The notes below the pieces were generated by a model. The model saw only the letters and a list, made by a program, of their open reading frames with translations, searched no databases and had not been told where the DNA came from. Shown one piece after another: positions 1 to 8,610 of a DNA stretch of 64,000 nucleotides. The DNA comes from CAZTCJ01 sp964612085. GTDB taxonomy: Bacteria > Pseudomonadota > Alphaproteobacteria > JAJFIK01. How positions within the stretch are numbered: position 1 is the first letter of the stretch; each line of letters begins with the position of its first letter. The translations under genes and the position numbers were made by a program. The stretch covers positions 5,974 through 69,973 of the forward strand of contig CAZTCJ010000010.1 of assembly GCA_964612085.1 (NCBI GenBank). The letters run 5' to 3'.

Positions 1-27
1 CGCCAGCGCAGAAAACCGGTCACCCAT
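1..27 (-). CDS. Start of a probable tolB (partial, runs off the left edge)
   Basis: An ATG overlaps the tolA stop by one base (TGATG) and opens nine codons, MGDRFSALA, before the window ends. In the conserved Tol-Pal cluster the gene after tolA is tolB, which encodes the periplasmic beta-propeller protein and begins with a signal peptide. The call rests on position and the tight overlap only, because nine residues cannot identify a protein. Confidence 0.4.
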
Positions 28-980
28 CACTGACCGAGCAGAAACCGGGGATCGAACTCAAGCTCGACGGTCTGCCAGCTCCGGTAGCGGTCGATGGGAA
101 GCTCGAAGGGCTGGCACTGCAACACCGCGCGAATCGCCCGGTCGGCGGCGGTGCGCATATATTGATCGGCGCTCATGGCCCACTGGTTGACCACCACGGG
201 CACGCCAACCACCGAGCCATCCGGGTTGAACTGCACCTTGATGAGCACGATCAGCTCTTCGGCGTTGGGCGCACCGGTGGGCGGCGACCAGCAGGGCTTG
301 AGCTGGGCGCGGATGGCGTCGATTTCGCTCAATGTCAGCCCGGTCTGAAGCCCGGCGGCGGCCCGGGGCTGGTCGCCCGAGGACAGCTCGGAAATGCCCT
401 GATTCTGATGGAAATCGCGGGCTTTTTCCTCGCGCGGCTTCTTGTTGAGCAGGGCGGCCGTGCTGGCGAAGAAATCATCTTCCTCCGGAGGATCGGCGGG
501 CCTGGCCGCCGGTTTGGAAATGGGACGCGCCCGCATCACCGTTTCCGGATCGCTGACCGGCTCGTCGGGCTCGGGCAGCGGTTCGACCACGGGCTTGGAG
601 GGCTCAGGCGCGGGTTCCGGGTCCGGCAAAGGGGCCGGTTCCGGCTCGGGCTGCGGCACGACGGGTTCGGGCTGAGCGGCGGGCGCCGGTTCGGGCTCCG
701 GTTCAGGCTCGGGCTCGGGTTGCGGTTCGGGATCGGGCTCCGGCGGCAAGGGCTGCGGTTCGGGATCGGGTTCCGGGATTTCTTCCAGCACAGGCTCTTC
801 GGCGGGCGTGTCTTCTTCCACGGCAGGCGCGATATTGGTCTCTTCGGCCATGGTCAGGAGTTCGACCGGAAGGACGGGCGGCAGCTCCACAGGCGTCTTG
901 AATCCTTGCGGAAACGCCATGATCGTCGTGAAGACGACCCCGCTATGCAGCAAAACTGACAGTCCGACCGCAACCCGCAT
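27..980 (-). CDS. tolA: TolA, cell-envelope integrity protein of the Tol-Pal system
   Basis: 317 residues. An N-terminal hydrophobic segment (about residues 4-23) anchors the protein in the inner membrane. Residues about 60-150 are a proline and glutamate rich spacer made of PEP and PDPEP repeats, expected to span the periplasm. The last 100 residues form a TonB/TolA-like C-terminal domain with an IRAQLKPCW segment and a second cysteine near ILQCQPF-type sequence, the usual disulfide pair of TolA domain III. TolA links TolQR to Pal and the outer membrane during constriction. It lies 27 bases after tolR in the same direction. The Pro-Glu spacer replaces the Ala/Lys-rich helical domain of enterobacterial TolA, so the mechanics of the spacer probably differ. 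Confidence 0.88.
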   Translation of the reverse strand: MRVAVGLSVLLHSGVVFTTIMAFPQGFKTPVELPPVLPVELLTMAEETNIAPAVEEDTPAEEPVLEEIPEPDPEPQPLPPEPDPEPQPEPEPEPEPEPAPAAQPEPVVPQPEPEPAPLPDPEPAPEPSKPVVEPLPEPDEPVSDPETVMRARPISKPAARPADPPEEDDFFASTAALLNKKPREEKARDFHQNQGISELSSGDQPRAAAGLQTGLTLSEIDAIRAQLKPCWSPPTGAPNAEELIVLIKVQFNPDGSVVGVPVVVNQWAMSADQYMRTAADRAIRAVLQCQPFELPIDRYRSWQTVELEFDPRFLLGQ

Positions 981-1007
981 GAATGTCTTACGCTCTCCTC
1001 TGGCTTC

Positions 1008-1454
1008 CTAGGACGGCGTTTCGCCGACCAGGCCGACGCGCGTGAATCCGGCGGCGTTCAGGGTGCCGAGCACGTCCATGAATGCGCCGTAATCGATCGA
1101 CTGATCGGCCCGCAGGAAAATCCGGATATCGCGGTTGTTCTTGGTGATGTAATTCAGCTTCGGGATCAGCTCGCCCAAGGCCACTTCCGTATCCTGAACA
1201 TAGATCGTCTTGTCCGACGCGATGGTCACCGCCAGGGGTTCGTCCGTCCCCGGCAGCGGATTGGCCCGCGTCTCCGGCAGGTCCACTGGCACGCCCACGG
1301 TCAGGAGCGGCGCGGCCACCATGAAGATGATCAACAGCACCAGCATGACGTCCACGAAGGGCGTCACATTGATCTCGTTCATGGGCTTGAATCGGCGCTG
1401 CGAGCGCTGTCCCCGGCGGGATCCTCCGCCTGAGTCCTGGGTGTTCATCCCCAT
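1008..1454 (-). CDS. tolR: TolR, ExbD-family proton channel subunit
   Basis: 148 residues of the ExbD/TolR family. A basic cytoplasmic N-terminus precedes one transmembrane helix at about residues 30-52 (NVTPFVDVMLVLLIIFMV). The aspartate in PFVDVML is the conserved proton-carrying residue. A periplasmic domain follows. TolR forms the stator motor with TolQ and uses the proton motive force to energise TolA. The start is three bases after the tolQ stop, which implies translational coupling. A second ATG two codons downstream (MNTQDS) is an alternative start. Confidence 0.95.
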   Translation of the reverse strand: MGMNTQDSGGGSRRGQRSQRRFKPMNEINVTPFVDVMLVLLIIFMVAAPLLTVGVPVDLPETRANPLPGTDEPLAVTIASDKTIYVQDTEVALGELIPKLNYITKNNRDIRIFLRADQSIDYGAFMDVLGTLNAAGFTRVGLVGETPS

Positions 1455-1457
1455 GGG

Positions 1458-2225
<768 letters not shown>

Positions 2226-2525
2226 CGTGCGTTCCTTTCCCGTGCGCCGCTTTGGGGCCGTCCGCATCAGCGCTGTCGTCTGAGCGGAGCCCGCCGTTCA
2301 TCAATGCCTGCACTCACATCCACGCGTACTCTCGATACCCCTCATCACTGTGATCCTCGAAGGCGGAGGCGGCACGCTCAGGGCATCAAAAGGGCTTTAT
2401 GGGGGCGAACGAACGGCAGGCACGCGTCATGTGCTTGGCCCGAGCCCCCACGGAATCCAACATTTCGGAAAGTTTTGGATGTTTGTGACCAAACTTGGGC
2501 CGGGGACCGCGCCGGTCCCGTGCGC
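2226..2525. other. 300-bp non-coding gap between ybgC and tolQ
   Basis: No credible gene is seen on either strand. The stretch contains a GGGACC-GCGCC-GGTCCC hairpin near 2501-2522 that abuts the end of ybgC but has no T-tract on the minus strand. The gap is long enough to hold a separate promoter for tolQRA, but I could not pick out a convincing -35/-10 pair. Confidence 0.5.
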
Positions 2526-2999
2526 TCAGCCTTCCTGGGGCGCGATATACGGGCTCATGATGTCGATCACATCCTGGGGCAGACGGCGGGGCCGGCCCTC
2601 ATTGTTGATGCAAGCCGCATAGACATGGGCACGCACCATCTCCTCTTCCCCGCGCAGGATGATCTGGCGCGCCTCGATACGCGCGCCGGTGGCCTTGGTA
2701 TAGAGCGTGCGCACCTCAAGCAAGTCATCGATACGCGCAGGCCGGAGGAATTCCAGATCGAGCTTATGAATGGAAAAGGCGAGCGGTTCGCCCCGCTCCC
2801 ACAGATCCGCATGATGGACGCCCGCGAGCCTCAAACAATCGCTGCGCCCGCGCTCCAGAAAGCGCACATAGCTGGCGTGATAGACCACACCGGAAAAATC
2901 CGTGTCCTCATAATAAATGCGTACGGGCAGCACATGAACCCGGCCCTGAAATACGCCGCCCAGAATGGCCGTGGACGGATCGACGGAAATATCCGACAT
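2526..2999 (-). CDS. ybgC: YbgC, Tol-Pal-associated acyl-CoA thioesterase
   Basis: 157 residues of the 4-hydroxybenzoyl-CoA thioesterase type hotdog fold. The signature RIYYEDTDFSGVVYHASYVRF (about residues 28-48) carries the catalytic aspartate of the YbgC family (YEDTD). YbgC hydrolyses short-chain acyl-CoA in vitro and is encoded in Tol clusters throughout Proteobacteria, with a suspected link to phospholipid metabolism. It starts 14 bases after ruvB with GGGGA seven bases upstream of the ATG, so it is probably co-transcribed with ruvB. Confidence 0.92.
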   Translation of the reverse strand: MSDISVDPSTAILGGVFQGRVHVLPVRIYYEDTDFSGVVYHASYVRFLERGRSDCLRLAGVHHADLWERGEPLAFSIHKLDLEFLRPARIDDLLEVRTLYTKATGARIEARQIILRGEEEMVRAHVYAACINNEGRPRRLPQDVIDIMSPYIAPQEG

Positions 3000-3013
3000 C
3001 TATGTCCCCTCTC

Positions 3014-4045
3014 TCACTCCCCCTCGAAGAGATCGGCCTCCGATCCCCGGGGCGGCTCGAGCCCCAGATGGCCGAACGCCTGCCCCGTGAGCACTCTACC
3101 CCTGGGCGTGCGTTTCACGAAACCCTGCTGGATCAGATAAGGCTCGATAATGTCCTCGATGGCGTCGCGCGGCTCGGACAAGGCCGCCGCTACGGTCTCG
3201 ATCCCCACCGGCCCGCCGCCGAAATGGCGCGCGATGGTGGTCAGATAGCGGTGATCGAGGGCATCGAGGCCCCGCGCATCCACATCGAGCCGCTTCAAGG
3301 CCTTGTCCGCCACGCCCGCATCGATGGTGTCCGCGCCGTCAACGGCGGCAAAGTCGCGGACCCGGCGCAGCAACCGTCCGGCCACCCGGGGCGTGCCACG
3401 CGCCCGTTTGGCGATCTCGACCGCCCCGTCCGCCGTCATGGCGACGCCGAGCACCGACGCGCCGCGGGTGACGATGCGGGTCAGATCCTCCACGGAGTAA
3501 AATTCGAGCCGGATCGGAATACCGAACCGGTCGCGCAAGGGCGTGGTCAACAGCCCCATGCGGGTGGTGGCGGCGACAAGCGTGAACGGCGCCAGATCGA
3601 TCCGTACCGAGCGCGCCGCCGGCCCCTCCCCGATGATGAGATCGAGGGCGAAATCCTCCATGGCCGGATAAAGGATTTCCTCCACCGCCGGATTGAGCCG
3701 GTGGATCTCATCGATAAAGAGCACGTCGCGCGGTTCCAGATTGGTCAGGATCGCGGCCAGGTCGCCCGCCTTGGCGATGACGGGACCGGAGGTGGCGCGG
3801 AAATTCACCCCCAGTTCGCGGGAGACGATCTGGGCGAGCGTGGTCTTGCCCAGGCCCGGCGGACCGGAGAGCAGCACATGGTCGAGCGCATCGCCGCGCC
3901 CGCGCGCCGCCTCGATAAAGATCTTCAGATTGTCCCGCGCCTGGGGCTGGCCCACGAAATCGTCGAGCGCCTGGGGCCGCAGGCGCACCTCGCCCGCATC
4001 CTCCTCACGGGGTTCAGCCCCGACAATCCGCTCCGCCTCGCTCAT
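3014..4045 (-). CDS. ruvB: RuvB, Holliday junction branch migration helicase
   Basis: 343 residues, full length for RuvB. It has an N-terminal AAA+ domain with Walker A GPPGLGKTT (about residue 60), Walker B FIDEIHR, sensor 1 VAATTR and the arginine-finger region PLRDRFG. The C-terminal winged helix contains TPRGRVLTGQAFGHLGL. RuvB hexamers pump DNA through RuvA-bound Holliday junctions. ruvC and ruvA often precede ruvB in Alphaproteobacteria, but here the upstream genes are small unrelated ones, so ruvAC must lie elsewhere. ybgC follows after 14 bases, preserving the common ruvB-ybgC-tol order. Confidence 0.97.
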   Translation of the reverse strand: MSEAERIVGAEPREEDAGEVRLRPQALDDFVGQPQARDNLKIFIEAARGRGDALDHVLLSGPPGLGKTTLAQIVSRELGVNFRATSGPVIAKAGDLAAILTNLEPRDVLFIDEIHRLNPAVEEILYPAMEDFALDLIIGEGPAARSVRIDLAPFTLVAATTRMGLLTTPLRDRFGIPIRLEFYSVEDLTRIVTRGASVLGVAMTADGAVEIAKRARGTPRVAGRLLRRVRDFAAVDGADTIDAGVADKALKRLDVDARGLDALDHRYLTTIARHFGGGPVGIETVAAALSEPRDAIEDIIEPYLIQQGFVKRTPRGRVLTGQAFGHLGLEPPRGSEADLFEGE

Positions 4046-4134
4046 GACCGCCTACCTGTTCGGCATCTGTTCTCTTGGCATAGCGTCCGCGATTCGATGT
4101 GGCAAGGCTATGGAGCATGGATCGTAGGGACGCC

Positions 4135-4341
4135 TCACCGCTTTGCTCTATATTTTTCATGCGTCTCAGCAAGAAATTGAGGGCCGTCGAACGGTTCGGG
4201 CGCACCGCTTGCCTCGCCTTCGATAGTGGCCGAGGCCAGGGAAAACTCTTCCTCCAGAGCATCATAGGCCTCCCGGTAAGAGGGATCCTTTTGCCAATCC
4301 TTAAAGAGCGCCTTCGCGGGCACCCGCTTTGCTTTCCTCAT
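4135..4341 (-). CDS. Small protein resembling the N-terminus of an XRE-type antitoxin
   Basis: 68 residues, charged, with no signal peptide. A strong GGAGG lies five bases before the ATG. The segment FKDWQKDPSYREAYDALEEE (about residues 13-32) resembles the lead-in found in many HigA/XRE antitoxins, but the expected helix-turn-helix that should follow is absent. Instead the protein ends in a proline/glycine linker and a short basic tail. No toxin gene lies next to it. It may be a toxin-neutralising fragment, a domain-loss remnant, or an unrelated small protein; function is unknown. Confidence 0.6.
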   Translation of the reverse strand: MRKAKRVPAKALFKDWQKDPSYREAYDALEEEFSLASATIEGEASGAPEPFDGPQFLAETHEKYRAKR

Positions 4342-4369
4342 GTCACCTCCTCGGCGCTAAGCGCTGGCT

Positions 4370-4912
4370 TTACTCCGTACCGGTCAGACCCGGCAGGAAG
4401 TAGGGTCCCTTCGGCCCTGTATCCCCCTGCAGCATGATCACGGATGTCTCGAGCGTGACGGAATTGCGGTACTGGAGCGCCTCCATCAGCGCGTCGAAAT
4501 CGGGGCCGTTGCCGCCCAGTGCCCAGGGCTGGCGCGTCGCCGCCCAATGCGCCCGGCTGGCATATTCCGTCATCAGATAGACTTCGTCATAGTCCGCCCC
4601 ATCGCGCGCACCGTCCGCATCGCCCACCACCTGCCACATGCCGATGACGCGGGCACCGATCTTCTCGAAATAAGGCCACACGCCGGTCTGGCTCGCTTTA
4701 AGAAATTCCGGAAACGTCCCTTTCCGGATTTTGAAATAGCGCAGGGTAACGATGGGTTCGCCCGGCTTCGCGATATCGTTGAGCACCGGCGCGCGCTCTT
4801 CCGGCGGCCCGCCGCGCAAGCCCCCTTCGCTTTGGGCGAGTGCGGGCATGGTAAGAGATATGGACAAAATCGTTATAATGAGTGCGGATAATCCGTTTGA
4901 TAAAATCGTCAT
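4370..4912 (-). CDS. Secreted NIPSNAP-like protein of unknown function
   Basis: 180 residues with a clear signal peptide (hydrophobic residues about 8-24, cleavage near PALAQS). The mature part resembles the dimeric alpha/beta-barrel fold of NIPSNAP-type proteins: a strand VTLRYFKIRKGTFPEF, a helix, then GARVIGMWQVV and a YDEVYLMTEYAS segment. No catalytic motif is recognised. The gene stands alone between two small genes on the same strand. Periplasmic location is inferred from the signal peptide; the fold assignment is by eye. Confidence 0.7.
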   Translation of the reverse strand: MTILSNGLSALIITILSISLTMPALAQSEGGLRGGPPEERAPVLNDIAKPGEPIVTLRYFKIRKGTFPEFLKASQTGVWPYFEKIGARVIGMWQVVGDADGARDGADYDEVYLMTEYASRAHWAATRQPWALGGNGPDFDALMEALQYRNSVTLETSVIMLQGDTGPKGPYFLPGLTGTE

Positions 4913-4966
4913 GGCTGTCTCTCCTTTGATCTTGACATAGAAGACCTGTCATTCACGGACCATTTA

Positions 4967-5206
4967 TCAGGCGCACCCATCCGGACTATAAACCCGCTTT
5001 GTGGACGGAGGAAATTTACTCAACAGAGGCGCGGGCCGGACCGGGCGTTTCTCGAACGGGCCGCCGCAATTGGGGCATTGGCCCTGCAGGCGGGTCTCGG
5101 CACAGCCGGCGCAGAACGTGCACTCAAACGAACAGATGCGCGCTTCCGCGCTGTCCGGCGGCAGATCCTTGTCGCAGCATTCGCAGCTTGGCTTCAAGTC
5201 CAACAT
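4967..5206 (-). CDS. DUF1272 zinc-ribbon-like protein
   Basis: 79 residues from the ATG at 5206. It matches the DUF1272 family almost throughout: the N-terminal SCECCDKDLPPDS segment, then ICSFECTFCAGCAE and CPNCGGPFEKRPVRPA. Ten cysteines arranged as CxC/CxxC pairs suggest binding of one or two zinc ions. The function of the family is unknown. An in-frame extension 37 codons upstream is rejected because conservation begins at the internal methionine. Confidence 0.88.
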   Translation of the reverse strand: MLDLKPSCECCDKDLPPDSAEARICSFECTFCAGCAETRLQGQCPNCGGPFEKRPVRPAPLLSKFPPSTKRVYSPDGCA

Positions 5207-5282
5207 GGCAATCCCCTTTCCCGCGCTTGCGAAACGGGCCGATAAACGGCATGAAAGCCTACCACGGAAGAGGAGGCCGATC

Positions 5283-5948
5283 ATGACCACGGATAATGAT
5301 CTGAAAACAGAACGCACCCGTCTGCGGCGGGCCCATGAGCGCGGCTCCCACGACCGGGCAGACCTCTACGCCATCCTGGACGCAACGCCGCTCTGCCATG
5401 TGGGCTATGTGATCGACGGCAGGCCGGCGGTCACGCCCACCTTCCAATGGCGCGACGGCGACGTGGTCTATTGGCACGGATCGAGCGCCAGCCGCGCCTT
5501 GCGCGCCTCGGATGGCATGGAGGTGTGCTTGACCGTCACCTTGCTGGACGGGCTCATTCTCGCCCGCTCCGCCTTCCACCATTCAGCCAATTACCGTTCC
5601 GCCATGCTTTTCGGCCGGGCCGTCAAGGTCACCGATCCAATGGAGAAAACCGAGCAGCTCAAACGCTTCGTGGACGGACTGTATCCGGAGCGCTGGGAGA
5701 CGCTGCGCCCCATGACGGACCAGGAGCTGAAAGCCACGACCGTTCTGGCCCTGCCGATCTCGGAAGCCTCCGCCAAGGTGCGCACTGGTCTGCCCAAGGA
5801 CGATGAAAAGGATTACACCCTGCCCATCTGGGCCGGAGAATTACCGGTCACCATGGAGACGGCAGCGCCCCGTCCGGACCCGCGCAACTTAGATGGCGTA
5901 CCGGTGCCGGATTCCCTTGCCAGCCTGACGATCGGCAAAAGCCATTAG
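5283..5948 (+). CDS. Pyridoxamine 5'-phosphate oxidase family flavin-binding protein
   Basis: 221 residues from the ATG at 5283, which has GGAGG eight bases upstream; an open extension to 5001 is antisense to the DUF1272 gene and is rejected. The split-barrel FMN-binding pattern is visible: the HVGYVIDGRPAVTPTFQWRD strand pair, WHGSSASRALRA for flavin phosphate contacts, and a later LPISEASAKVRTG. Proteins of this group are often annotated as FMN-binding or nitroimidazole-resistance (Nim-like) proteins. The substrate is unknown. It is transcribed divergently from DUF1272. Confidence 0.85.
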   Translation: MTTDNDLKTERTRLRRAHERGSHDRADLYAILDATPLCHVGYVIDGRPAVTPTFQWRDGDVVYWHGSSASRALRASDGMEVCLTVTLLDGLILARSAFHHSANYRSAMLFGRAVKVTDPMEKTEQLKRFVDGLYPERWETLRPMTDQELKATTVLALPISEASAKVRTGLPKDDEKDYTLPIWAGELPVTMETAAPRPDPRNLDGVPVPDSLASLTIGKSH

Positions 5949-5954
5949 ACCCGT

Positions 5955-6926
5955 TCAGAGGAAACGGCTCAGCCGGCTGCGGATCAACTCCTCGGCCTCG
6001 CTCATGATCCGGTCGACCAATTCCTGGACCGTCGGGATATCGTGAATGAGGCCGACCACCATGCCGCAGGACCAGGCGCCCGCATCCATATCGCCATCCT
6101 GCATGATCCGGGGATAGACGCCCGCGACTTCCTCGAGGATGTGCTCGAATTTCAGCTCCGAACCGAGGGCGCGCTCCTTGTCGAGCAGGCGCTCGACCGC
6201 CGGATTGGTCAGCACCCGTTCCGTATTGCGCAAGGGCCGCATGATCAGGCGGGTATCCAGTTCGCTCGCCGCCACGATCGCCTGTTTCACATTCTCATGC
6301 ACCGGCGCTTCTTTCGTCGCGATGAAGCGGGTGCCCATATTCATGCCTTCCGCGCCCATGGCAAGTGACGCCACCAGGGAGCGCGCGTCGGCCATGCCAC
6401 CGGAGGAGACAAAGGGAATGTCCAACTCATCAGCGGCGCGCGGCAGCAGGATCATATTCGGGATATCGTCTTCCCCCGGATGACCGCCGCATTCAAATCC
6501 GTCCACGGAGACCGCATCGCAGCCGATCGACTGGGCTTTCAGGGCATGGCGCACGGAGGTGCATTTGTGGATAACCTTGATGCCGTGCTCTTTCAGCGCA
6601 GGCAGCCACTGGGCCGGATTATTCCCGGCCGTCTCGACGATTTTCACATCCCCTTCGATGATCGCCTGCACGAAACCCGGATAATCCGGCGGCGTCACCG
6701 AAGGCAGAAAGGTCAGATTGACGCCGAAGGGTTTGTCGGTCATCTGCCGGCAGCGCGCGATCTCCTTGGCGAGATTTTCAGGCGTGCGCTGGGTCAGGCC
6801 GGTGATGATACCGAGCCCGCCCGCATTGGACACCGCAGACGCCATTTCGGCGAACCCGACATAATGCATGCCACCCTGGATGATTGGGTGTTGAATGCCG
6901 AACATCTCCGTAATACGGGTCTTCAT
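5955..6926 (-). CDS. NAD(P)H-dependent flavin oxidoreductase / nitronate monooxygenase family
   Basis: 323 residues from the ATG at 6926, which has GGAGAGG eight bases upstream. TIM-barrel family signatures are present: GIQHPIIQGGMHYVGFAEMA at the start, SNAGGLGIITGL, VDGFECGGHPGEDD (FMN phosphate region) and VSSGGMADARSL followed by GAEGMNMGTRF. These enzymes oxidise alkyl nitronates or reduce quinones or enoyl substrates using FMN. Which reaction this copy performs cannot be read from sequence. It converges on the flavin-binding gene that ends six bases away. Confidence 0.88.
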   Translation of the reverse strand: MKTRITEMFGIQHPIIQGGMHYVGFAEMASAVSNAGGLGIITGLTQRTPENLAKEIARCRQMTDKPFGVNLTFLPSVTPPDYPGFVQAIIEGDVKIVETAGNNPAQWLPALKEHGIKVIHKCTSVRHALKAQSIGCDAVSVDGFECGGHPGEDDIPNMILLPRAADELDIPFVSSGGMADARSLVASLAMGAEGMNMGTRFIATKEAPVHENVKQAIVAASELDTRLIMRPLRNTERVLTNPAVERLLDKERALGSELKFEHILEEVAGVYPRIMQDGDMDAGAWSCGMVVGLIHDIPTVQELVDRIMSEAEELIRSRLSRFL

Positions 6927-7108
6927 GGGGCGAACCTCTCCAGTCATCTTCTCATTGGGCGGAAAGAAAGACTACGGGTGCGGCCCCTAAACCGCAAGGG
7001 ATTTACCGCGTTTGACGCCCCTCCCAGCATCTCGACCGGCCGCCGTTCCGCCTTTATACTTTTGCTCATGACCGATGACGCAGGGGCAACCAGGGACCCC
7101 GATAATTC

Positions 7109-7924
7109 ATGACCCGTCTCCGCCGCGCAATCTTCCGGAAGCGTCCTTGCCCGTCCTTTCTGGTCCGATATCTGTTGATCACCGCCGTGACGGTAAACGC
7201 CATTGCCTGGACAGGCCGGGTCTCCGCCGGCGAGGCCCTGGTCGCCGTGGCCAGCAATTTCAAGGAACCGCTTGACCGTCTCGAGACCGCGTTTGAGACC
7301 GGTACGGACCATCGGCTGATCGTGGTGCCGGGATCGACCGGCAAGCTTTACGCCCAGATCGTCAACGGTGCGCCGTTTGACATGCTGCTTGCGGCCGACC
7401 GGGAGCGGCCCCGGCTTCTGGAGGAATCCGGCCGCGCGGTCGCGGGCTCCCGCTTTACCTATGCGGTCGGGCGGCTCGTCTTGTGGAGCGCCGATCCGCA
7501 TACGGTCGGAGCGGACGGCGCCGCTATTTTGCGCCAAGGCGCGTTCCGCAGGTTGGCCATCGCCAATCCGGATCTCGCCCCATACGGCAAGGCCGCGCTT
7601 CAGGTTCTGGACGCGTTGTCGCTCACGGAGCGGCTGCGGCCCAAACTCGTCATGGGGGAGAATATCGGCCAGGCCTTTACCTTGGCCGCCACTGGCAATG
7701 CCGATCTCGGATTTGTCGCCCTCTCCCAGGTGCAGGGGCTGGACCGTGCGAAAGCCGGATCCTCCTGGGAACCCTCGCGCACGCTTTACGAACCGATCCG
7801 TCAGGATGCGGTTCTGCTCGCCCGCGCTTCCGGGAACGAAGCCGCACACGCCTTTCTCGATTATCTTAAGAGCGAGGCCGCACGTACACTGATCGAACGG
7901 TCGGGTTACGGGGCCGCGCCATGA
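7109..7924 (+). CDS. modA: ModA, periplasmic molybdate-binding protein
   Basis: 271 residues with a basic N-terminus and hydrophobic signal segment (about residues 17-34), cleavage near VSAGEA. The mature protein begins LVAVASNFKEPLDRLE and contains the ligand-site segment GSTGKLYAQIVNGAPFDMLLAAD, both typical of ModA. It captures molybdate for the ModBC importer. It overlaps modB by four bases (ATGA), so the three genes form a translationally coupled operon. I found no convincing ModE operator upstream. Confidence 0.95.
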   Translation: MTRLRRAIFRKRPCPSFLVRYLLITAVTVNAIAWTGRVSAGEALVAVASNFKEPLDRLETAFETGTDHRLIVVPGSTGKLYAQIVNGAPFDMLLAADRERPRLLEESGRAVAGSRFTYAVGRLVLWSADPHTVGADGAAILRQGAFRRLAIANPDLAPYGKAALQVLDALSLTERLRPKLVMGENIGQAFTLAATGNADLGFVALSQVQGLDRAKAGSSWEPSRTLYEPIRQDAVLLARASGNEAAHAFLDYLKSEAARTLIERSGYGAAP

Positions 7925-8610
7925 TCTCCGGTCTCACGATCTCCGGTCTGGGGCCGCTCTGGCTGACCCTTCAGCTTGCGCTCGCGGCAACGGTGGTTCT
8001 GCTGATCATCGGAACGCCGCTGGCCTGGTGGCTCGCGACCACACGTTCCTCCCTCAAACCGGTGATCGAGGCGGTCACGGCCCTGCCGCTGGTGCTGCCG
8101 CCCACGGTCATGGGGTTTTATCTCCTGATCCTGCTGAACCCCACCGCGCCCATCGGCGCATTCTGGGTTTCCCTAACCGGCGATACACTGACATTCTCCT
8201 TCACGGGCCTTGTCATCGCGTCGGTGGTCTATTCCCTGCCCTTCATGGTCCAGCCGCTGCAAAGCGCCTTCGAGGCCGTGGGACGCGGACCCATGGAGGC
8301 CGCCGCGACCTTGCGCGCGGGCCCGCTCGATGCCTTTTTCACCGTCGCCGTGCCATTGTCCGCCCGCGGCTTCGTGACCGCGAGCGTTCTGACCTTCGCC
8401 CACACGATCGGCGAGTTCGGCGTTGTGCTGATGGTCGGCGGCAATATCCCGGGCGAGACCAAAGTCATTTCCATCGCCATTTACGAACATGTGGAGACTT
8501 TACAGTATACGGAGGCTCATATCCTGTCCGCCATCCTGCTGGCTCTGTCCTTCGGCATCCTGCTGTTCGTTTATGCCTATAACCGGCGGTTCCCCGTTCA
8601 TGTCGGATAG
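7921..8610 (+). CDS. modB: ModB, molybdate ABC transporter permease
   Basis: 229 residues, about five or six transmembrane helices. The cytoplasmic EAA loop is visible at EAAATLRAGPLDAFFTVAVP, which docks ModC. HTIGEFGVVLMVGGNIPGET is a hallmark of ModB-type permeases. The start overlaps modA by four bases, and the stop lies inside the first codons of modC. Confidence 0.95.
   Translation: MISGLTISGLGPLWLTLQLALAATVVLLIIGTPLAWWLATTRSSLKPVIEAVTALPLVLPPTVMGFYLLILLNPTAPIGAFWVSLTGDTLTFSFTGLVIASVVYSLPFMVQPLQSAFEAVGRGPMEAAATLRAGPLDAFFTVAVPLSARGFVTASVLTFAHTIGEFGVVLMVGGNIPGETKVISIAIYEHVETLQYTEAHILSAILLALSFGILLFVYAYNRRFPVHVG

Noticed and set aside
5001..5282. An N-terminal extension of the flavin-binding protein
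   Set aside because: It is antisense to the conserved DUF1272 gene, and the ATG at 5283 has a clear ribosome site at the point where family similarity begins.
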